A stretch of DNA of 33,672 nt from positions 1-33,672 of the forward strand of contig CAXXCR010000036.1 of NCBI GenBank assembly GCA_963668015.2, given 5' to 3'. This DNA comes from Ilyobacter_A sp963668015. Its GTDB lineage: Bacteria; Fusobacteriota; Fusobacteriia; Fusobacteriales; Fusobacteriaceae. The position numbers were made by a program, and so were the translations under genes. The notes beneath the pieces are model-generated. The model did not search any database. It worked only from the letters and a program-made list of their open reading frames with translations, and was not told the DNA's origin. Numbering within the stretch: position 1 is the stretch's first letter; each line of letters opens with the position of its first letter. Positions 32,399 to 33,672 of the stretch are shown here, one piece after another.

Positions 32399-33097
32399 TC
32401 AATTTAATTCGTAGTATATGAGATCGAAATAATAGTCTCTTCCATTTATTTCTCCTACACTCACGGTTTCCTTGATTTTTCTAACTTCACCTTTTTTTAA
32501 ATCTCTTATATTGAATTTGTCTACAGTAACATAATTATCTATATGTTTAAATTTTATTGTATAGGTTAAAAGTTTTATATCTTTATGATATTTATTTGTT
32601 ATTTTAAGATCAAATGTTCTTTTATCTTTTGACTCTCTTACTGTTTTTCTAGTTGAAATTTCTTCTGTTTTAAATTCAGATTTTTCTATTTTATCTTCGG
32701 GAACTTCTATAACACTTTCTATAGTTTCTTCTTGAAAATTTTTTGAAGTACTTGTTGTCACTTTTTTTATTGTTTCTTTATCTTCTGAGTCTTTTTCTTT
32801 AAGAACTCTTACAATAAAACTAGTACGTTTTCCTCTTTTTCCTGTTAAATGAAGAACATCGATAGTTACTTTTTCTTGCAGTTCTTGGAGAATAGGATCT
32901 ATTTCAGCTTCTAATTTCTTCCAGGTTTTATCAGTATATAATATGTATTTATTACCGTGATCATCTTTAAAAAATCTTTCTTCTGTTTTTTCTCTAGAGT
33001 AAGGATATTGTTCTTCACGAGAATAAGGGAATTTTTTTTCTTGTGAATAACTAAATATAGAAAATAATATAAATATATATGCAAAGATTTTTTTCAT
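32399..33097 (-). CDS. secreted protein of unknown function, paralogue 2
   Basis: 232 aa with a signal peptide (MKKIFAYIFILFSIFSYS). The mature start carries a small duplicated motif, FPYSREE then YPYSREK. TDKTWKKL and HLTGKRGKRTSF match the 31863 protein. A charged segment rich in Lys, Glu, Ser and Thr of about 70 residues, absent from paralogue 1, is inserted before the shared C-terminal part (YTIKFKHIDNYVTVDKFNI, then LKKGEVRKI and NGRDYYFDLIYYE). I place the start at ATG 33097, since GGGAGG lies about eight bases upstream; the in-frame GTG at 33106 is within the ribosome site. A TATAAT lies further upstream. Function unknown. Confidence 0.82.
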   Translation of the reverse strand: MKKIFAYIFILFSIFSYSQEKKFPYSREEQYPYSREKTEERFFKDDHGNKYILYTDKTWKKLEAEIDPILQELQEKVTIDVLHLTGKRGKRTSFIVRVLKEKDSEDKETIKKVTTSTSKNFQEETIESVIEVPEDKIEKSEFKTEEISTRKTVRESKDKRTFDLKITNKYHKDIKLLTYTIKFKHIDNYVTVDKFNIRDLKKGEVRKIKETVSVGEINGRDYYFDLIYYELN

Positions 33098-33132
33098 TAT
33101 ATACACCTCCCATATATACTATTATATTACTT

Positions 33133-33672
33133 TTAACTACTAGAAATCTGTTTTGACTTTTCCCTTATTTGTAAGAATTGATTTAAAAATTCCATACTTG
33201 AATTTATTATCATTCCCTCTGGAAAATCAACTTTTTCTAATAATAACTTTACTTTATCAAAATTTCCTACATGTCCTGAAAAATGAGCATCGCTCCCGAT
33301 ACTGATATAGTTGCCGTGTTTTTTTGCCAGCCTTAATATTGTTTCACAATTTTTTTCAGATCCACGTCTACTAGTAGTAAAAGAACTATTATTAAGTTCT
33401 ATGGCAACTCCTAATTTTTTAGCTTCAATTAGAACCTCTTCATATTTCAATGGAAATTTAGGATTTCCTAAATGAACTAAAACATCAACTTTATTTCTTC
33501 TAATACAATTTATAGCAGCAGTTGTGTTTTTTTCAATATCAGTTGTTTTTCCATATTCCTCAATAGAATGAAATCCACCTAAAACTATTTCTAACTTTTC
33601 TAAAATCCCATCTTCTAAATCAATATCTCCATTTTCATTTAAAATGTTAACTTCAGCCCCTCTATAAACTCT
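33133..33672 (-). CDS. PHP-domain phosphatase, YcdX-like, 5' end outside window
   Basis: C-terminal 179 codons of a PHP-family metal-dependent phosphatase; the frame is open to the window's right edge. Metal-site blocks: RGAEVNILNENGDIDL (Glu ligand), IVLGGFHS (His), VLVHLGNPKFP (His), LNNSSFTTSRRGSEKNC, and ISIGSDAHFSGHVG (Asp-His pair). The order and wording match YcdX of enteric bacteria more closely than histidinol phosphatase HisK. Substrate uncertain. The missing N-terminus should hold the first His-x-His pair. It lies upstream of, and in the same direction as, the secreted paralogues. Confidence 0.88.
   Translation of the reverse strand, partial: RVYRGAEVNILNENGDIDLEDGILEKLEIVLGGFHSIEEYGKTTDIEKNTTAAINCIRRNKVDVLVHLGNPKFPLKYEEVLIEAKKLGVAIELNNSSFTTSRRGSEKNCETILRLAKKHGNYISIGSDAHFSGHVGNFDKVKLLLEKVDFPEGMIINSSMEFLNQFLQIREKSKQISSS

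Overview
The window is about 33.7 kb of strongly AT-rich bacterial chromosome. Purine-rich Shine-Dalgarno sites are strong and TTG starts are frequent (HD protein, aroQ, aroE, tyrA, the acyltransferase, rpiB). The genes indicate a diderm (lauroyl-type acyltransferase, MlaA-family protein) with anaerobic or fermentative traits (crotonase, AhbC/AhbD radical-SAM haem enzymes) and Firmicute-like regulation (CIRCE). This combination best fits the Fusobacteriota (Ilyobacter/Propionigenium/Fusobacterium-like). That placement is inferred from gene content and style, not from a search.

Layout. 1-2090 (minus): ahbC and a left-truncated ahbD, consecutive steps of siroheme-dependent haem synthesis. 2616-5650 (plus): an HD phosphohydrolase and a membrane GGDEF-EAL c-di-GMP protein. 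5699-11484 (minus): an aromatic amino acid operon in the order leader peptide, aroF, tyrA, aroC, pheA, aroE, aroQ. It has a clear promoter, a 48-residue leader peptide unusually rich in Tyr and Phe, and an intrinsic terminator just before aroF, so it looks like a ribosome-mediated attenuator. tyrA is broken by a -1 frameshift in an A-rich stretch followed by a perfect hairpin. 11723-15605 (minus): htpG behind a perfect CIRCE operator, and a membrane diguanylate cyclase. 15794-19053 (plus): a NUDIX hydrolase overlapping a divergent uracil-DNA glycosylase, then a frameshifted secreted alpha/beta hydrolase and an MlaA-family protein. 19079-21597 (minus): a WD40 lipoprotein and an LpxL-like acyltransferase. 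21740-27625 (plus): housekeeping and repair genes (rpiB, HIT protein, YgjP-like metalloprotease, nitroreductase, thpR, SpoU rRNA methylase, crotonase, ADP-ribose pyrophosphatase). 27646-28188 (minus): an unrecognised protein. 28373-30160 (plus): endonuclease IV and an AEC transporter. 30724-33672 (minus): a tyrosine recombinase next to a perfect 24-bp inverted repeat, two paralogous secreted proteins, and a right-truncated YcdX-type PHP phosphatase.

The aromatic operon carries the first shikimate enzyme (DAHP synthase), two middle enzymes, chorismate synthase and both terminal branch enzymes. aroB, aroK and aroA are not in the window. A Tyr/Phe-sensing leader would therefore gate entry and exit of the pathway together. 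The most interesting points are this leader, the tyrA frameshift with its hairpin, the inverted repeat beside the recombinase, CIRCE control of htpG, and a pair of diverged intergenic repeats. No tRNA, rRNA, CRISPR array or complete insertion sequence was seen.
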